From Streptomyces sp. NBC_00539 (GTDB taxonomy: Bacteria > Actinomycetota > Actinomycetes > Streptomycetales > Streptomycetaceae), in contig NZ_CP107811.1 of NCBI RefSeq assembly GCF_036346105.1, positions 5,041,501-5,105,500 on the forward strand: DNA of 64,000 bases, written 5' to 3'. This document shows, piece after piece, positions 49,006 through 61,852 of this stretch (the stretch's first letter is position 1; every line of letters begins with the position of its first letter). The translations under genes were made by a program, and so were the position numbers. The notes under the pieces were generated by a model. That model saw only the letters and a list, made by a program, of their open reading frames with translations, had not been told where the DNA came from and made no database searches.

Positions 49006-50421
49006 ATGCCGGCCAGACAAGTCCTGCCGGGGCGGCGGCCGTCCGCCACGAAGGCCGTGAAGGCCGTCAAGGCGGTCCGGGCCGCCACCTCCGTGAAATC
49101 GGTCCGGGCACAGGGCCGCAAGCGCCCGGCGGCCCGCCCCGGCGGCCCTGCGGGGCGCGGGCCGCTCGCCGGGCTCCGGCGCACGCAGTGGCAGTTGCGC
49201 AAGGCCTGGGACCGCCCGCTCACCGCGTATTACCTGATTTTCGGCAGCTCGTTGCTCATCACCGTCCTCGGACTGGTGATGGTCTACTCCGCCTCCATGA
49301 TCAAGGCGCTCCAGCTGGGCCTGGGTGACGCCTACTTCTTCAAGAAGCAGTTCCTGGCCGCCCTGATCGGCGCCGGCCTGCTGCTGGTCGCCTCCCGGAT
49401 GCCCGTCAAACTGCACCGGGCGCTCTCCTATCCGGTGCTCGCGGGAACCCTCTTCCTGATGGTCCTGGTCCAGGTTCCCGGGATAGGGGTGTCGATCAAC
49501 GGCAACCAGAACTGGATCTCCCTCGGCGGCCCGTTCATGCTCCAGCCCAGTGAGTTCGGCAAGCTGGCGCTGATCCTGTGGGGCGCCGACCTGCTGGCGC
49601 GCAAGGGCGAGAAGGGGCTGCTGAGCCAGTGGAAGCACCTGCTGGTGCCCCTCGTGCCGGTGACCTTCCTGCTGCTGGGCCTCATCATGCTCGGCGGGGA
49701 CATGGGGACCGCCGTGATCCTCGGGGCGATCCTGTTCGGGCTGCTGTGGCTCGCCGGGGCGCCCACGCGGATGTTCGCGGGAGTGCTGGCCTTCGCGGGT
49801 GTGATCGTCGTACTGCTGATCAAGACCAGTCCGCACCGGATGGACCGGCTGGCCTGCATCGGTGCGACAGAACCGGGCAAGAACGACCTTTGCTGGCAGG
49901 CCGTCCACGGGATCTACGCTCTCGCGTCCGGTGGATGGTTCGGTTCCGGTCTGGGTGCCAGTGTGGAAAAATGGGGGCAACTGCCCGAAGCGCACACGGA
50001 CTTCATCTTTGCCATCACCGGTGAGGAACTGGGTCTCGCGGGGACGCTGTCGGTGCTCGCCCTGTTCGCGGCTCTAGGCTATGCGGGTATCCGCGTGGCC
50101 GGACGCACGGAGGACCCCTTCGTACGGTATGCCGCGGGAGGCGTGACCACATGGATCACGGCGCAGGCCGTGATCAACATCGGTGCGGTGCTCGGTCTGC
50201 TGCCGATCGCCGGGGTCCCGCTCCCGCTGTTCTCCTACGGAGGGTCAGCCCTGCTGCCGACCATGTTCGCGATCGGACTGCTCATCGCCTTCGCGCGGGA
50301 GGAGCCGGCCGCGCGCGCGGCGCTCGCGATGCGGCAGCCGAAGAACGGCCGGCCGTGGAGCGGGCTGAGATGGAAGTCGATGAGACGGCGCGTCACAAGG
50401 CGTCCGTCCGGAGAGCGGTGA
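49006..50421 (+). CDS. ftsW: Septal peptidoglycan polymerase FtsW
   Basis: SEDS-family glycosyltransferase that polymerises lipid II with FtsI. 471 residues with a basic Ala/Arg-rich N-terminal tail of ~70 residues, about ten membrane helices, GGPFMLQPSEFGKLALI, GDMGTAV, the catalytic-loop Asp in AHTDFIFAITGEELG and GVPLPLFSYGGSAL. A strong ribosome site (GGAGGGGAAG) precedes the ATG. Confidence 0.96.
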   Translation: MPARQVLPGRRPSATKAVKAVKAVRAATSVKSVRAQGRKRPAARPGGPAGRGPLAGLRRTQWQLRKAWDRPLTAYYLIFGSSLLITVLGLVMVYSASMIKALQLGLGDAYFFKKQFLAALIGAGLLLVASRMPVKLHRALSYPVLAGTLFLMVLVQVPGIGVSINGNQNWISLGGPFMLQPSEFGKLALILWGADLLARKGEKGLLSQWKHLLVPLVPVTFLLLGLIMLGGDMGTAVILGAILFGLLWLAGAPTRMFAGVLAFAGVIVVLLIKTSPHRMDRLACIGATEPGKNDLCWQAVHGIYALASGGWFGSGLGASVEKWGQLPEAHTDFIFAITGEELGLAGTLSVLALFAALGYAGIRVAGRTEDPFVRYAAGGVTTWITAQAVINIGAVLGLLPIAGVPLPLFSYGGSALLPTMFAIGLLIAFAREEPAARAALAMRQPKNGRPWSGLRWKSMRRRVTRRPSGER

Positions 50422-50427
50422 ATTTCG

Positions 50428-51522
50428 GTGCATGTCGTACTCGCCGGTGGGGGGACCGCCGGCCACATCGAGCCGGCGCTCGCCCTCGCGGACGCCCTGC
50501 GCAGGCAGGACCCATCCGTGGGCATCACCGCCCTCGGCACGGAACGCGGACTCGAAACCCGCCTCGTGCCCGAGCGCGGCTACGAGCTGGGGCTGATCCC
50601 CGCCGTACCGCTGCCCCGCAAGCCCACCCCCGAGCTGATCACCGTCCCCGGACGGCTGCGCGGCACGATCAAGGCGGCCGAGGAGATCCTGGAGCGCACC
50701 AAGGCCGACTGCGTCGTCGGCTTCGGCGGCTACGTGGCCCTGCCCGGCTACCTCGCGGCCAAGCGCCTCGGGGTGCCGATCATCGTCCACGAGGCCAACG
50801 CCCGGCCGGGACTGGCCAACAAGATCGGCTCCCGCTACGCGCACGCCGTCGCGGTGTCCACCCCGGACAGCAAGCTGCGCGGCGCCCGCTACGTGGGCAT
50901 CCCGCTGCGCCGCTCGATCTCGACCCTGGACCGGGCCGCCGTGCGCCCCGAGGCGCGCGCCGCGTTCGGGCTGGACCCCAACCTGCCGACCCTGCTGGTC
51001 TCCGGCGGCTCGCAGGGCGCCCGCCGCCTCAACGAGACCATCCAGGCGGTCGCTCCGACCCTCCAGCGCTCGGGGATCCAGATCCTGCACGCGGTCGGCC
51101 CGAAGAACGAACTGCCGCGTGTCGACAACATGCCCGGGATGCCGCCCTATGTCCCGGTACCGTACGTGGACCGGATGGACCTCGCGTACGCCGCCGCCGA
51201 CATGATGCTGTGCCGCGCGGGCGCGATGACCGTCGCCGAACTCTCCGCCGTCGGGCTCCCGGCCGCCTACGTACCGCTGCCGATCGGCAACGGTGAGCAG
51301 CGGCTCAACGCCCAGCCGGTGGTGAAGGCCGGCGGTGGCCTGCTCGTCGACGACGCGGAACTGTCCCCCGAGTGGGTGCTCGGACAGGTCCTTCCGGTGC
51401 TGTCCGATCCGCACCGCCTCTACGAGATGTCCCGCGCCGCCGCCGAGTTCGGTCGCCGGGACGCCGACGACCTGCTCGTCGGCCTGGTCTACGAGGCGAT
51501 CGCCGCACGCAGTAACCGCTAA
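50428..51522 (+). CDS. murG: UDP-GlcNAc:lipid I GlcNAc transferase MurG
   Basis: Converts lipid I to lipid II at the inner membrane face. 364 residues, GT-B fold: N-terminal [43 protein letters not shown], then the UDP-GlcNAc domain [15 protein letters not shown] and [24 protein letters not shown]. The start GTG lies six bases after the ftsW stop. Confidence 0.97.
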   Translation: MHVVLAGGGTAGHIEPALALADALRRQDPSVGITALGTERGLETRLVPERGYELGLIPAVPLPRKPTPELITVPGRLRGTIKAAEEILERTKADCVVGFGGYVALPGYLAAKRLGVPIIVHEANARPGLANKIGSRYAHAVAVSTPDSKLRGARYVGIPLRRSISTLDRAAVRPEARAAFGLDPNLPTLLVSGGSQGARRLNETIQAVAPTLQRSGIQILHAVGPKNELPRVDNMPGMPPYVPVPYVDRMDLAYAAADMMLCRAGAMTVAELSAVGLPAAYVPLPIGNGEQRLNAQPVVKAGGGLLVDDAELSPEWVLGQVLPVLSDPHRLYEMSRAAAEFGRRDADDLLVGLVYEAIAARSNR

Positions 51523-51537
51523 CCAGGAGGCACCGCA

Positions 51538-52380
51538 GTGGCCGGAGCGACGACCGCGCAGCGAGGCAATCCGGGCTCCGGCCGGCCCCGCCCCAAGGGC
51601 GGGGGCTCCGGCGCTCCCAAGCCGCCCGGCGGGCCGAAGCAGTCGAAGCGCACCGGCCCGCGGGGCCCCGGCATCAGATCGCGCCGGGTCCTCGCCCTGG
51701 CCGCGCTCGTCGCCGCGGTGCTCCTGGCCGCCGGCGGCACCTGGGTGCTCTACGGATCCTCCTGGCTCCGCGTCGAGAAGGTCACCGCCACCGGCACCGA
51801 GGTGCTCAGCGAGCAGCAGGTGCTGGCGGCGGCGGCCGTGCCCGTCGGCGCACCCCTGGTGAGCATCGACAGCGACGAGATCGAGGGCCGGCTCCGCCGC
51901 CGGCTGCCCCGTATCGATTCGGTCGACGTGGTGCGCGCCTGGCCGCACGGAATCGGTCTGAAAGTGGCGGAACGCAAACCGGTCCTGCTCATCAGGAAGG
52001 ACGCGAAGTTCGTCGAAGTGGACGCTTCGGGTGTGCGATTCGACACGGTCGCGAAAGCACCCGCCGGTGTCCCCGTCCTCGAACTGGCCGCGGAACGCTC
52101 GCCGAGCGGCCGCCGCTTCGACGCGGAACGGCTGCTGCGCGAGGCGGTGGGCATCGCGGGAGGCCTCCCCGAAGCCGTCGCCAAGGAGGCCGTGCAGGTC
52201 AAGGTGGAGTCCTACGACTCGGTCGTGCTCCAGCTGACACGGGGCCGGACGGTCGTGTGGGGGAGCGGCGAACTGGGCGAGGCGAAGGGGCGGGCGCTGA
52301 CCGCTCTGCTCAAAGCCGCGCCGGGCGCGGGGCACTTCGACGTGAGCGTCCCCACCGCCCCTGCCGTGTCCGGGAGTTGA
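51538..52380 (+). CDS. ftsQ: Cell division protein FtsQ
   Basis: 280-residue bitopic protein: Gly/Pro/Lys-rich cytoplasmic tail (1-55), membrane helix (~60-80), POTRA domain beginning LRVEKVTATGTEVLSEQQVL and the FtsQ beta domain (RKPVLLIRKDAKFVEVDASGVRF). It links FtsL-DivIC to the septal synthase. AGGAGG precedes the GTG by eight bases. The ftsZ promoter region follows. Confidence 0.94.
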   Translation: MAGATTAQRGNPGSGRPRPKGGGSGAPKPPGGPKQSKRTGPRGPGIRSRRVLALAALVAAVLLAAGGTWVLYGSSWLRVEKVTATGTEVLSEQQVLAAAAVPVGAPLVSIDSDEIEGRLRRRLPRIDSVDVVRAWPHGIGLKVAERKPVLLIRKDAKFVEVDASGVRFDTVAKAPAGVPVLELAAERSPSGRRFDAERLLREAVGIAGGLPEAVAKEAVQVKVESYDSVVLQLTRGRTVVWGSGELGEAKGRALTALLKAAPGAGHFDVSVPTAPAVSGS

Positions 52381-52659
52381 CGTCCGGTCGAACGGCGACG
52401 CACCCTGGTTGGCCAGCGATACGGGTGATCACATAGGGTGAAAAGAAAAACGGGAGGTTCGGCGTGTTCGTTGAACACGCGCTACTTGTCGACTTAGTGT
52501 CCTGTTCGGAAGAGTCCAAGGAACAGACACACGCTTAACCCTAAACTTCAGGGTTAGGGTTCGGGTCGGCGCGGTCGGACCGTCCCACATTTCGGCATCA
52601 GTCGTCGCACCGCAGGCCCGCGAGGCGGCGACACGTAATCGAGGCGAGAGGCCTTCGAC
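52381..52659 (+). promoter_or_regulatory. ftsZ promoter region
   Basis: 279 bases, clearly more A/T-rich than the surroundings (AAAAGAAAAACGGGAG near 52441), as expected for the multiple ftsZ promoters known in Streptomyces. It contains AACCCTAA (52537-52544) inverted against TTAGGGTT (52554-52561). Two GACAC words (52526-52530, 52630-52634) match the WhiA core motif. Exact -10/-35 assignments are not secure. Confidence 0.6.
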
Positions 52660-53865
52660 GTGGCAGCACCGCAGAACTACCTCGCAGTCATCAAGGTCAT
52701 CGGTGTCGGCGGCGGTGGTGTCAATGCCATCAACCGAATGATCGAGGTCGGTCTCAAGGGTGTCGAGTTCATCGCCATCAACACGGACGCCCAGGCGCTG
52801 TTGATGAGCGACGCCGACGTCAAGCTCGACGTCGGCCGCGAACTCACCCGGGGCCTCGGCGCCGGCGCCAACCCGGCCGTCGGCCGCAAGGCGGCAGAGG
52901 ACCACCGCGAGGAGATCGAGGAGGTCCTCAAGGGGGCCGACATGGTCTTCGTCACCGCCGGTGAGGGCGGCGGCACCGGCACGGGCGGCGCACCCGTCGT
53001 CGCCAACATCGCCCGTTCGCTGGGCGCCCTGACGATCGGTGTGGTCACGCGGCCGTTCACCTTCGAAGGCCGGCGCCGCGCGAACCAGGCGGAGGACGGC
53101 ATCGCCGAACTCCGCGAAGAGGTCGACACCCTCATCGTCATCCCCAACGACCGCCTGCTGTCGATCTCGGACCGCCAGGTCAGCGTCCTCGACGCGTTCA
53201 AGTCGGCCGACCAGGTCCTGCTCTCGGGCGTCCAGGGCATCACCGACCTGATCACCACCCCCGGCCTGATCAACCTCGACTTCGCGGACGTCAAGTCCGT
53301 GATGTCCGAGGCGGGCTCGGCCCTGATGGGCATCGGCTCGGCCCGCGGCGACGACCGCGCGGTGGCGGCGGCGGAGATGGCGATCTCCTCGCCGCTCCTG
53401 GAGGCCTCCATCGACGGGGCCCGGGGCGTCCTGCTCTCCATCTCCGGCGGCTCGGACCTCGGTCTCTTCGAGATCAACGAGGCCGCGCAGCTGGTCAGCG
53501 AAGCGGCGCACCCCGAAGCCAACATCATCTTCGGTGCCGTCATCGACGACGCGCTCGGCGACGAGGTGCGGGTCACCGTCATCGCGGCCGGGTTCGACGG
53601 CGGACAGCCCCCGGCCCGCCGGGACAACGTCATCGGCGCCGCGTCCACCAAGCGCGAGGAGTCGGCCCCGGCTCCGGTCCGCGCCGCCCCCGAACCGGTC
53701 CGCCCGGCTTTCGGCGGACTCGGCACGGTCACCCCCCGTGAGGACCCCCCGGCCCCGGTCGAGGTCCCCGCGGAGGCGGCCGCCCCGGCACCGCAGGTCC
53801 CCACGGCCCGTCCCTACGCGGACAGCCCGGCCGAGGAACTGGACGTACCGGACTTCTTGAAGTGA
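52660..53865 (+). CDS. ftsZ: Cell division GTPase FtsZ
   Basis: Tubulin homologue that forms the Z-ring, and in hyphae the sporulation ladders. 401 residues with [13 protein letters not shown], the tubulin signature GEGGGTGTG, the T7 loop [12 protein letters not shown] (catalytic Asp pair region), a ~70-residue Pro/Ala linker and the conserved C-terminal peptide [11 protein letters not shown] for SepF/membrane partners. GTG start after GGCGAGAGG. It overlaps pgeF by four bases. Confidence 0.98.
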   Translation: MAAPQNYLAVIKVIGVGGGGVNAINRMIEVGLKGVEFIAINTDAQALLMSDADVKLDVGRELTRGLGAGANPAVGRKAAEDHREEIEEVLKGADMVFVTAGEGGGTGTGGAPVVANIARSLGALTIGVVTRPFTFEGRRRANQAEDGIAELREEVDTLIVIPNDRLLSISDRQVSVLDAFKSADQVLLSGVQGITDLITTPGLINLDFADVKSVMSEAGSALMGIGSARGDDRAVAAAEMAISSPLLEASIDGARGVLLSISGGSDLGLFEINEAAQLVSEAAHPEANIIFGAVIDDALGDEVRVTVIAAGFDGGQPPARRDNVIGAASTKREESAPAPVRAAPEPVRPAFGGLGTVTPREDPPAPVEVPAEAAAPAPQVPTARPYADSPAEELDVPDFLK

Positions 53866-54593
53866 CGCTGGCACACCACAGCGAGAACGGCGCGCACTTC
53901 GCCTTCACCGACAGGTGGGGCGGGGTGAGCGCCGTTCCGTACGAGGAGCTCAATCTCGGCGGCGCGGTCGGAGACGACCCGGCCGCCGTTCGCACGAACC
54001 GGACGCGCGCCGCCGAATCCCTGGGCGTCGCGCCCGGGCTGGTGGTCTGGATGAACCAGGTGCACGGCCGGGACGTGGCGGTGGTCGACGGACCGTGGGA
54101 CCCGGACCGGGAGGTCCCGGCGGTGGACGCGCTGGTGACCGGCCGCCGGGGACTGGCCCTCGCGGTGCTCACCGCCGACTGCGTACCGGTCCTGCTGGCC
54201 GACCCGGTCGCCAAGATCGCGGGCGCGGCCCACGCCGGGCGGCCCGGGCTGGTCGCCGGCGTGGTGCCGGCCGTCGTCGAGGCGATGACCGCCCTGGGCG
54301 CCGATCCCGCGCGCGTGATCGCCCGTACCGGACCGGCCGTCTGCGGGCGCTGCTACGAAGTGCCCGCCGAGATGCGGGCGGCGGTCGCGGAGGTGGTTCC
54401 GGCCGCCTGGGCCGAGACCAGTTGGGGAACGCCCTCCGTGGACGTGGTCGCCGGGGTGCACGCGCAGTTGGCCGAGGCGGGGGTGGCCGAAAGCCGGCGG
54501 TCCCCGGTCTGCACACTGGAGTCGCGGGACCACTTCTCGTACCGCCGTGACCGGGTGACCGGCCGGCTGGCCGGATATGTCTGGTTGGACTGA
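53862..54593 (+). CDS. pgeF: Peptidoglycan editing factor PgeF (YfiH/laccase-domain)
   Basis: 243 residues of the Cu-oxidase_4/YfiH family. In E. coli PgeF removes UDP-MurNAc carrying L-Ser instead of L-Ala. Visible metal-site residues: His in NQVHGRDV, Cys in [10 protein letters not shown] and His in AAHAGRPGL, where many members read HAGWRG. GTG start overlaps the ftsZ stop. Confidence 0.9.
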   Translation: MTLAHHSENGAHFAFTDRWGGVSAVPYEELNLGGAVGDDPAAVRTNRTRAAESLGVAPGLVVWMNQVHGRDVAVVDGPWDPDREVPAVDALVTGRRGLALAVLTADCVPVLLADPVAKIAGAAHAGRPGLVAGVVPAVVEAMTALGADPARVIARTGPAVCGRCYEVPAEMRAAVAEVVPAAWAETSWGTPSVDVVAGVHAQLAEAGVAESRRSPVCTLESRDHFSYRRDRVTGRLAGYVWLD

Positions 54594-54596
54594 AAT

Positions 54597-55316
54597 ATGA
54601 TGGACCGTAAGTCGGAACTCGCGCAGAACTTGGCGCGGGTGGAGGGGCGGATCTCGTCCGCCTGCGCCGCGGCCGGCCGTGCGCGGGATGAGGTGACGCT
54701 GATCGTGGTCACCAAGACGTATCCGGCGAGCGACGTACGACTGCTGGCGGACCTGGGTGTCCGTCATGTGGCCGAAAATCGCGACCAGGACGCCGCCCCC
54801 AAGGCTGCGGCCTGCGCGGATCTGCCGCTGGACTGGCACTTCGTCGGCCAGTTGCAGACGAACAAAGTCCGTTCCGTGGCGGGTTACGCGCACGTGGTGC
54901 AGTCGGTCGACCGGCCCAAGCTCGTCACGGCGCTGTCCGCGGCGGCGCAGCACACGGGGCGCGAACTCGGCTGCCTCGTACAGATCGCCCTCGACGCCGA
55001 GTCGGGCGAACGGGGGGCGCGGGGAGGGGCGGCGCCCGACCTGCTCCCGGAACTGGCGGACCTCGTGGCCGCGGCACCGGGACTGCGGCTCGACGGTCTC
55101 ATGACCGTGGCCCCGCTGGCGGGCTCCTACGCGGGGCGCGAACAGGCGGCCTTCGAGCGGCTGATGGAATTGTCATCCGGCCTGCGCGCCGACCATCCGG
55201 CTGCCACGATGGTGTCGGCCGGAATGAGCGCGGACTTGGAACAGGCCGTGGCGGCCGGTGCGACACATGTGCGCGTCGGCACTGCGGTACTCGGCGCGAG
55301 ACCCCGGCTCGGGTAA
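54597..55316 (+). CDS. YggS/PLPBP family pyridoxal phosphate homeostasis protein
   Basis: 239-residue alanine racemase-fold protein without racemase activity in its family. The PLP Lys is in LIVVTKTYPASDV; AENRDQDAAPK, WHFVGQLQTNK, DGLMTVAPL and SAGMSADLEQAVAAGATHVRVGTAVLG follow. It lies three bases after pgeF and before sepF, the standard order in Gram-positive dcw regions. Confidence 0.93.
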   Translation: MMDRKSELAQNLARVEGRISSACAAAGRARDEVTLIVVTKTYPASDVRLLADLGVRHVAENRDQDAAPKAAACADLPLDWHFVGQLQTNKVRSVAGYAHVVQSVDRPKLVTALSAAAQHTGRELGCLVQIALDAESGERGARGGAAPDLLPELADLVAAAPGLRLDGLMTVAPLAGSYAGREQAAFERLMELSSGLRADHPAATMVSAGMSADLEQAVAAGATHVRVGTAVLGARPRLG

Positions 55317-55480
55317 CGTCGCGAAGAAAGTCGGACCACAGCAGAAAATATGGTCATTTCCGCCGATGAGCGGACAGGCCACGTGGATCGCGGGCAGTTG
55401 GTGACAATACCGACGAAGCCTTCGCTGGCACAGCGGCACCTGCGACAGGGCGATCCACCACAGAGCGGAGGACTCGGAGA

Positions 55481-56089
55481 ATGGCCGGCGCGATGCGCAA
55501 GATGGCGGTCTACCTCGGCCTCGTGGAGGACGACCGGTACGACAATCCGGGGTACGACCCCGATGACGAGTTCGAGCCCGAGCCGGAGCCGGAGCGGGAT
55601 CGCCGGCGTCAGCCACCCGCGCACCAAACGCCCGTAACGGACGAACCGGTACGGGCGGTACAGCCTCCGGCGCAACGGGAACCCACCCCGGCACCAGTGG
55701 AAAACGGACGTCCGGCGCGAATCGCACCCGTGGCATCCATCACACCTGACCGCACCAGCATGGAGAAGAACGCCCCCGTGATCATGCCCAAGGTCGTCTC
55801 CGAGCGGGAGCCGTACCGCATCACGACGCTGCACCCGCGGACGTACAACGAGGCCCGTACCATCGGGGAACACTTCCGTGAGGGCACTCCGGTGATCATG
55901 AATCTCACGGAGATGGACGACACCGACGCGAAGCGTCTGGTCGACTTCGCCGCCGGCCTCGTGTTCGGTCTGCACGGCAGCATTGAACGCGTGACACAGA
56001 AGGTGTTCCTGCTGTCGCCTGCTAACGTCGATGTCACGGCGGAGGACAAGGCCCGCATCGCGGAGGGCGGGTTCTTCAACCAAAGCTAG
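55481..56089 (+). CDS. sepF: Cell division protein SepF
   Basis: Membrane anchor and bundler of FtsZ. 202 residues: N-terminal amphipathic helix [18 protein letters not shown], an acidic Pro-rich linker (25-90) and the C-terminal SepF domain ([32 protein letters not shown]...). A 164-base gap after the yggS-type gene (A-rich around 55322-55350) probably holds its own promoter. ATG at 55481 follows GGAGG; ATG 55493 is an alternative. Confidence 0.94.
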   Translation: MAGAMRKMAVYLGLVEDDRYDNPGYDPDDEFEPEPEPERDRRRQPPAHQTPVTDEPVRAVQPPAQREPTPAPVENGRPARIAPVASITPDRTSMEKNAPVIMPKVVSEREPYRITTLHPRTYNEARTIGEHFREGTPVIMNLTEMDDTDAKRLVDFAAGLVFGLHGSIERVTQKVFLLSPANVDVTAEDKARIAEGGFFNQS

Positions 56090-56149
56090 ACCGATCCGTC
56101 AGACACGGGGCCGGGAACAGAGCGGGAGCAGGGGAGAGGGAAGCGCGGG

Positions 56150-56446
56150 ATGGGCGTCGCACTGCAGGTGGTCTACATCGCGCTGATGTGCTTCCTTATC
56201 GTGCTGATCTTCCGACTGGTCATGGACTACGTGTTCCAGTTCGCACGCTCATGGACACCCGGCAAGGCGATGGTGGTCGTTCTTGAGGCCACCTACACTG
56301 TCACCGATCCACCGCTCAAGCTTCTCCGGCGTTTCATCCCGCCGTTGCGTCTCGGGGGCGTGGCACTCGACCTGTCCTTCTTCGTTCTGATGATCATCGT
56401 TTACATCCTCATCAGTTTCGTGAGCACCGCTGCGAGAAGCGTGTGA
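56150..56446 (+). CDS. YggT family membrane protein
   Basis: 98 residues with two membrane helices (about 5-25 and 70-92) flanking a conserved amphipathic segment with DPPLKLLRRFIPPLRLGGVALDLSFF, the family hallmark. The family is tied to membrane and cell-shape functions by its constant place between sepF and divIVA. RBS GGGAGAGGGAAG. Confidence 0.9.
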   Translation: MGVALQVVYIALMCFLIVLIFRLVMDYVFQFARSWTPGKAMVVVLEATYTVTDPPLKLLRRFIPPLRLGGVALDLSFFVLMIIVYILISFVSTAARSV

Positions 56447-56528
56447 ACGATGAGCTTCTCCGCGCGCGCGGGGACGATCCCGATACGGTCTTGCCGACTG
56501 CCGACGACTACGTAGAGGTGAAGAAGAC

Positions 56529-57728
56529 ATGCCGCTGACTCCCGAGGACGTGCGGAACAAGCAGTTCACGACCGTCCGCCTCCGAGAAGGCTATGACGAG
56601 GACGAGGTCGATGCCTTCCTCGACGAGGTCGAGTCCGAACTGACGCGCCTGCTGCGCGAGAACGAGGACCTGCGCGCGAAGCTGGCCGCCGCTACGCGAG
56701 CCGCCGCGCAGAACCAGCAGCAGCAGGGCATGCGCAAGCCCGAGCCCCAGGACCAGCGAGGCCCCGGAGGCCCCGTCCCGGCGGCCATATCCGGCCCGCC
56801 GCAGCAGCAGCCGCAGATGGGCCCGCCGCAGCTGCCGGGCGGCCAGCCGCAGCTCCCCGCCGGCCCCGGCGGCCACGGCCCGCAGGGCCCCGGCCCGATG
56901 GGCGGCCCCATGCAGCAGCACGGCATGGGCGGTCAGCCGCAGCAGATGGGACAGCAGCAGCAGATGGGCCAGCAGCCCATGCAGCAGCAGTCCATGGGCG
57001 GCCAGAACCCGCTCGGCCAGCCCATGGGGCAGCAGATGGGCCAGCAGATGCAGCCGATGGGGCAGCAGATGCAGCCCATGGGCCAGCCCATGCACCAGCA
57101 GCAGCCGCAGCTCCCGCAGCAGGGCCCCGGTGGCGACAGCGCCGCCCGCGTCCTGTCGCTCGCGCAGCAGACCGCCGACCAGGCGATCGCGGAGGCCCGC
57201 TCCGAGGCCAACAAGATCGTCGGCGAGGCCCGTAGCCGCGCCGAGGGCCTGGAGCGGGACGCCCGTGCCAAGGCCGACGCGCTGGAGCGGGACGCGCAGG
57301 AGAAGCACCGCGTCGCGATGGGCTCCCTGGAGTCCGCCCGCGCCACGCTGGAGCGCAAGGTCGAGGACCTGCGGGGCTTCGAGCGCGAGTACCGTACGCG
57401 CCTCAAGTCCTACCTGGAATCGCAGCTGCGCCAGCTGGAGACCCAGGCCGACGACTCCCTCGCCCCGCCGCGCGGTCCGTCCGGTCCGGCGCTGCCGCCG
57501 TCGCCGGCCCCCTCGATGGCTCCGGCCGGTGCGATGGGCCACTCCATGGGCGGCCCGTCCCCCATGGGCGGTCCCTCCCCGATGGGCGGCGGTCCGTCCT
57601 ACGGCGGTCAGCAGCAGATGTCCCCGGCGATGACGCAGCCGATGGCTCCGGTGCGGCCGGCTGCGCCGCAGCCGATGCAGGCGCCGTCTCCCATGCGGGG
57701 CTTCCTGATCGACGAGGACGACAACTAA
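56529..57728 (+). CDS. divIVA: Polar growth determinant DivIVA (Wag31)
   Basis: Coiled-coil scaffold at hyphal tips that directs apical wall growth. 399 residues: conserved N-terminal domain PLTPEDVRNKQFTTVRLREGYDEDEVDAFLDEVE, a long Pro/Gln/Gly/Met-rich segment (~65-195, MGQQ repeats) typical of Streptomyces, a C-terminal coiled coil (~200-315) and a Pro/Met-rich tail ending MRGFLIDEDDN. RBS GAGGTGAAGAAG. A strong terminator follows, ending the division cluster. Confidence 0.97.
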   Translation: MPLTPEDVRNKQFTTVRLREGYDEDEVDAFLDEVESELTRLLRENEDLRAKLAAATRAAAQNQQQQGMRKPEPQDQRGPGGPVPAAISGPPQQQPQMGPPQLPGGQPQLPAGPGGHGPQGPGPMGGPMQQHGMGGQPQQMGQQQQMGQQPMQQQSMGGQNPLGQPMGQQMGQQMQPMGQQMQPMGQPMHQQQPQLPQQGPGGDSAARVLSLAQQTADQAIAEARSEANKIVGEARSRAEGLERDARAKADALERDAQEKHRVAMGSLESARATLERKVEDLRGFEREYRTRLKSYLESQLRQLETQADDSLAPPRGPSGPALPPSPAPSMAPAGAMGHSMGGPSPMGGPSPMGGGPSYGGQQQMSPAMTQPMAPVRPAAPQPMQAPSPMRGFLIDEDDN

Positions 57729-57759
57729 GCGGTACGCCTCTTCGGCGACAGCAGCAGTC

Positions 57760-57805
57760 ACGGGCCGGGCCCGGTTCCCCTTCGGGGGCACCGGGCCCGG
57801 CCCGT
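57760..57805 (+). terminator. Terminator after divIVA
   Basis: Perfect 16-bp arms (ACGGGCCGGGCCCGGT and complement) around an inner CCCC-TTC-GGGG stem-loop, 32 bases after the stop. Confidence 0.8.
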
Positions 57806-57837
57806 TTCCCGCCACCGGGGGAAGGTGTCTTCGGGTG

Positions 57838-57911
57838 CGGCGCCGTTGCCGGGGCTCCGCCCCGGGCCCCGCGCCTCAATCGCCGGCGGGGCTGGTTTGG
57901 GCGGGCGGGGT
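57838..57911. repeat. Dispersed intergenic repeat, copy B1
   Basis: First of two nearly identical ~74-bp direct repeats with a 99-bp period. It contains the CCCGCGCCTCAATCGCCGGC core also seen at 3782 and ends in GGGCGGGCGGGG. Confidence 0.8.
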
Positions 57912-57936
57912 CTGCGCGCCATCGGGCCTTGGGGTA

Positions 57937-58013
57937 CGGCGCCGTTGCCGGGGGCTCCGCCCCGGGCCCCGCGCCTCAATCGCCGGCGGGGCTGGTTGTG
58001 GGCGGGCGGGGTT
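57937..58013. repeat. Dispersed intergenic repeat, copy B2
   Basis: Second copy, differing from B1 by one or two inserted bases and one short run (GGTTGTGGG for GGTTTGGG). The rest of the 409-base gap 57729-58137 is GC-rich and holds no gene. Confidence 0.8.
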
Positions 58014-58137
58014 TGGCCGGGGCTCGGGCGCCGGCGGGGCGGGTTGTGGGCGGCTCGGTTCGGGGGTCGGGCGCCGGGGGGATACGGGTGTGGCCCGGCC
58101 CCCGCGAGGGAGACCGGGCCACAGGTGGTCGGGGTGG

Positions 58138-61296
<3,159 letters not shown>

Positions 61297-61310
61297 GAGG
61301 CTGAACTCTT

Positions 61311-61552
61311 CCTCCGGCGGGATGCGACTTCCGTCCGGAGGGACGAGAGCCGTGTGCTGCTCCCGCGGTACCACCCTCCTTGGCCGCCGGACAGCGCCGG
61401 TGGCCCCCTCATTGGGGTGCGAAGCCGGTTCTACTGGCCGTCGTGACGGCTTTCTTCCGGCGGCTCCGGGGTGATCCTTCACATCGCGCTCGCCCCCGGG
61501 CTCTCACCGTCCCCGGGTCGCTCCTGGCTGCGTCCGACGCTACTCGTCCCCA
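61311..61552 (-). promoter_or_regulatory. T-box riboswitch of ileS (translational type)
   Basis: The minus strand carries GGGACGAGTAGC at the 5' side (ending near 61552) and the T-box sequence AGGGTGGTACCGCGG at 61377-61363, which pairs with the tRNA acceptor end. Downstream, CCTCCGG (61341-61335) can pair with CCGGAGG (61317-61311), hiding the GGAGG of the ileS ribosome site. An ATC triplet at 61474-61472, in a stem I loop, is the likely isoleucine specifier. Uncharged tRNA-Ile would open the ribosome site. Confidence 0.88.
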
Positions 61553-61852
61553 TCCATGCCTTTCGCTGGGCCCAGTGTACGGGGCCGGGCGGTGCCCGGC
61601 CGACCGGTTTTGCCGGGCGGGGCGGGGGCGGGGGCCGACCCGGGCGGGGCCTGCGCGTGACCCGGATGGGCCGACGGGGCCGGTCGGAGCCCTGCCGGGA
61701 CGGGAGGGGCGGATTACCGGGCTTCCGGCTGGGCACAACGGATGCAGGTTGGCCACGACGGATGCGCGCCCCGTTGCCGTGGGGCTGGAGCCGATTTATC
61801 GTTCCGGCACGATTCGCGAGCAATGATCACAGTATGTGAAGGGGCCGCGGCC
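61553..61852. other. Divergent promoter region of ileS and the DksA-type gene
   Basis: 300 bases upstream of the T-box on one side and of the zinc-finger gene on the other. Two near-identical words, GGCACAACGGATGCAGGTTG and GGCCACGACGGATGCGCGCC, occur at 61732-61773. I see no gene. Confidence 0.45.

Noticed and set aside
57838-58013. Tandem 74-bp repeats as a CRISPR array or insertion sequence
   Set aside because: Only two copies with a short, GC-rich spacer; no cas or transposase genes and no terminal inverted repeats.
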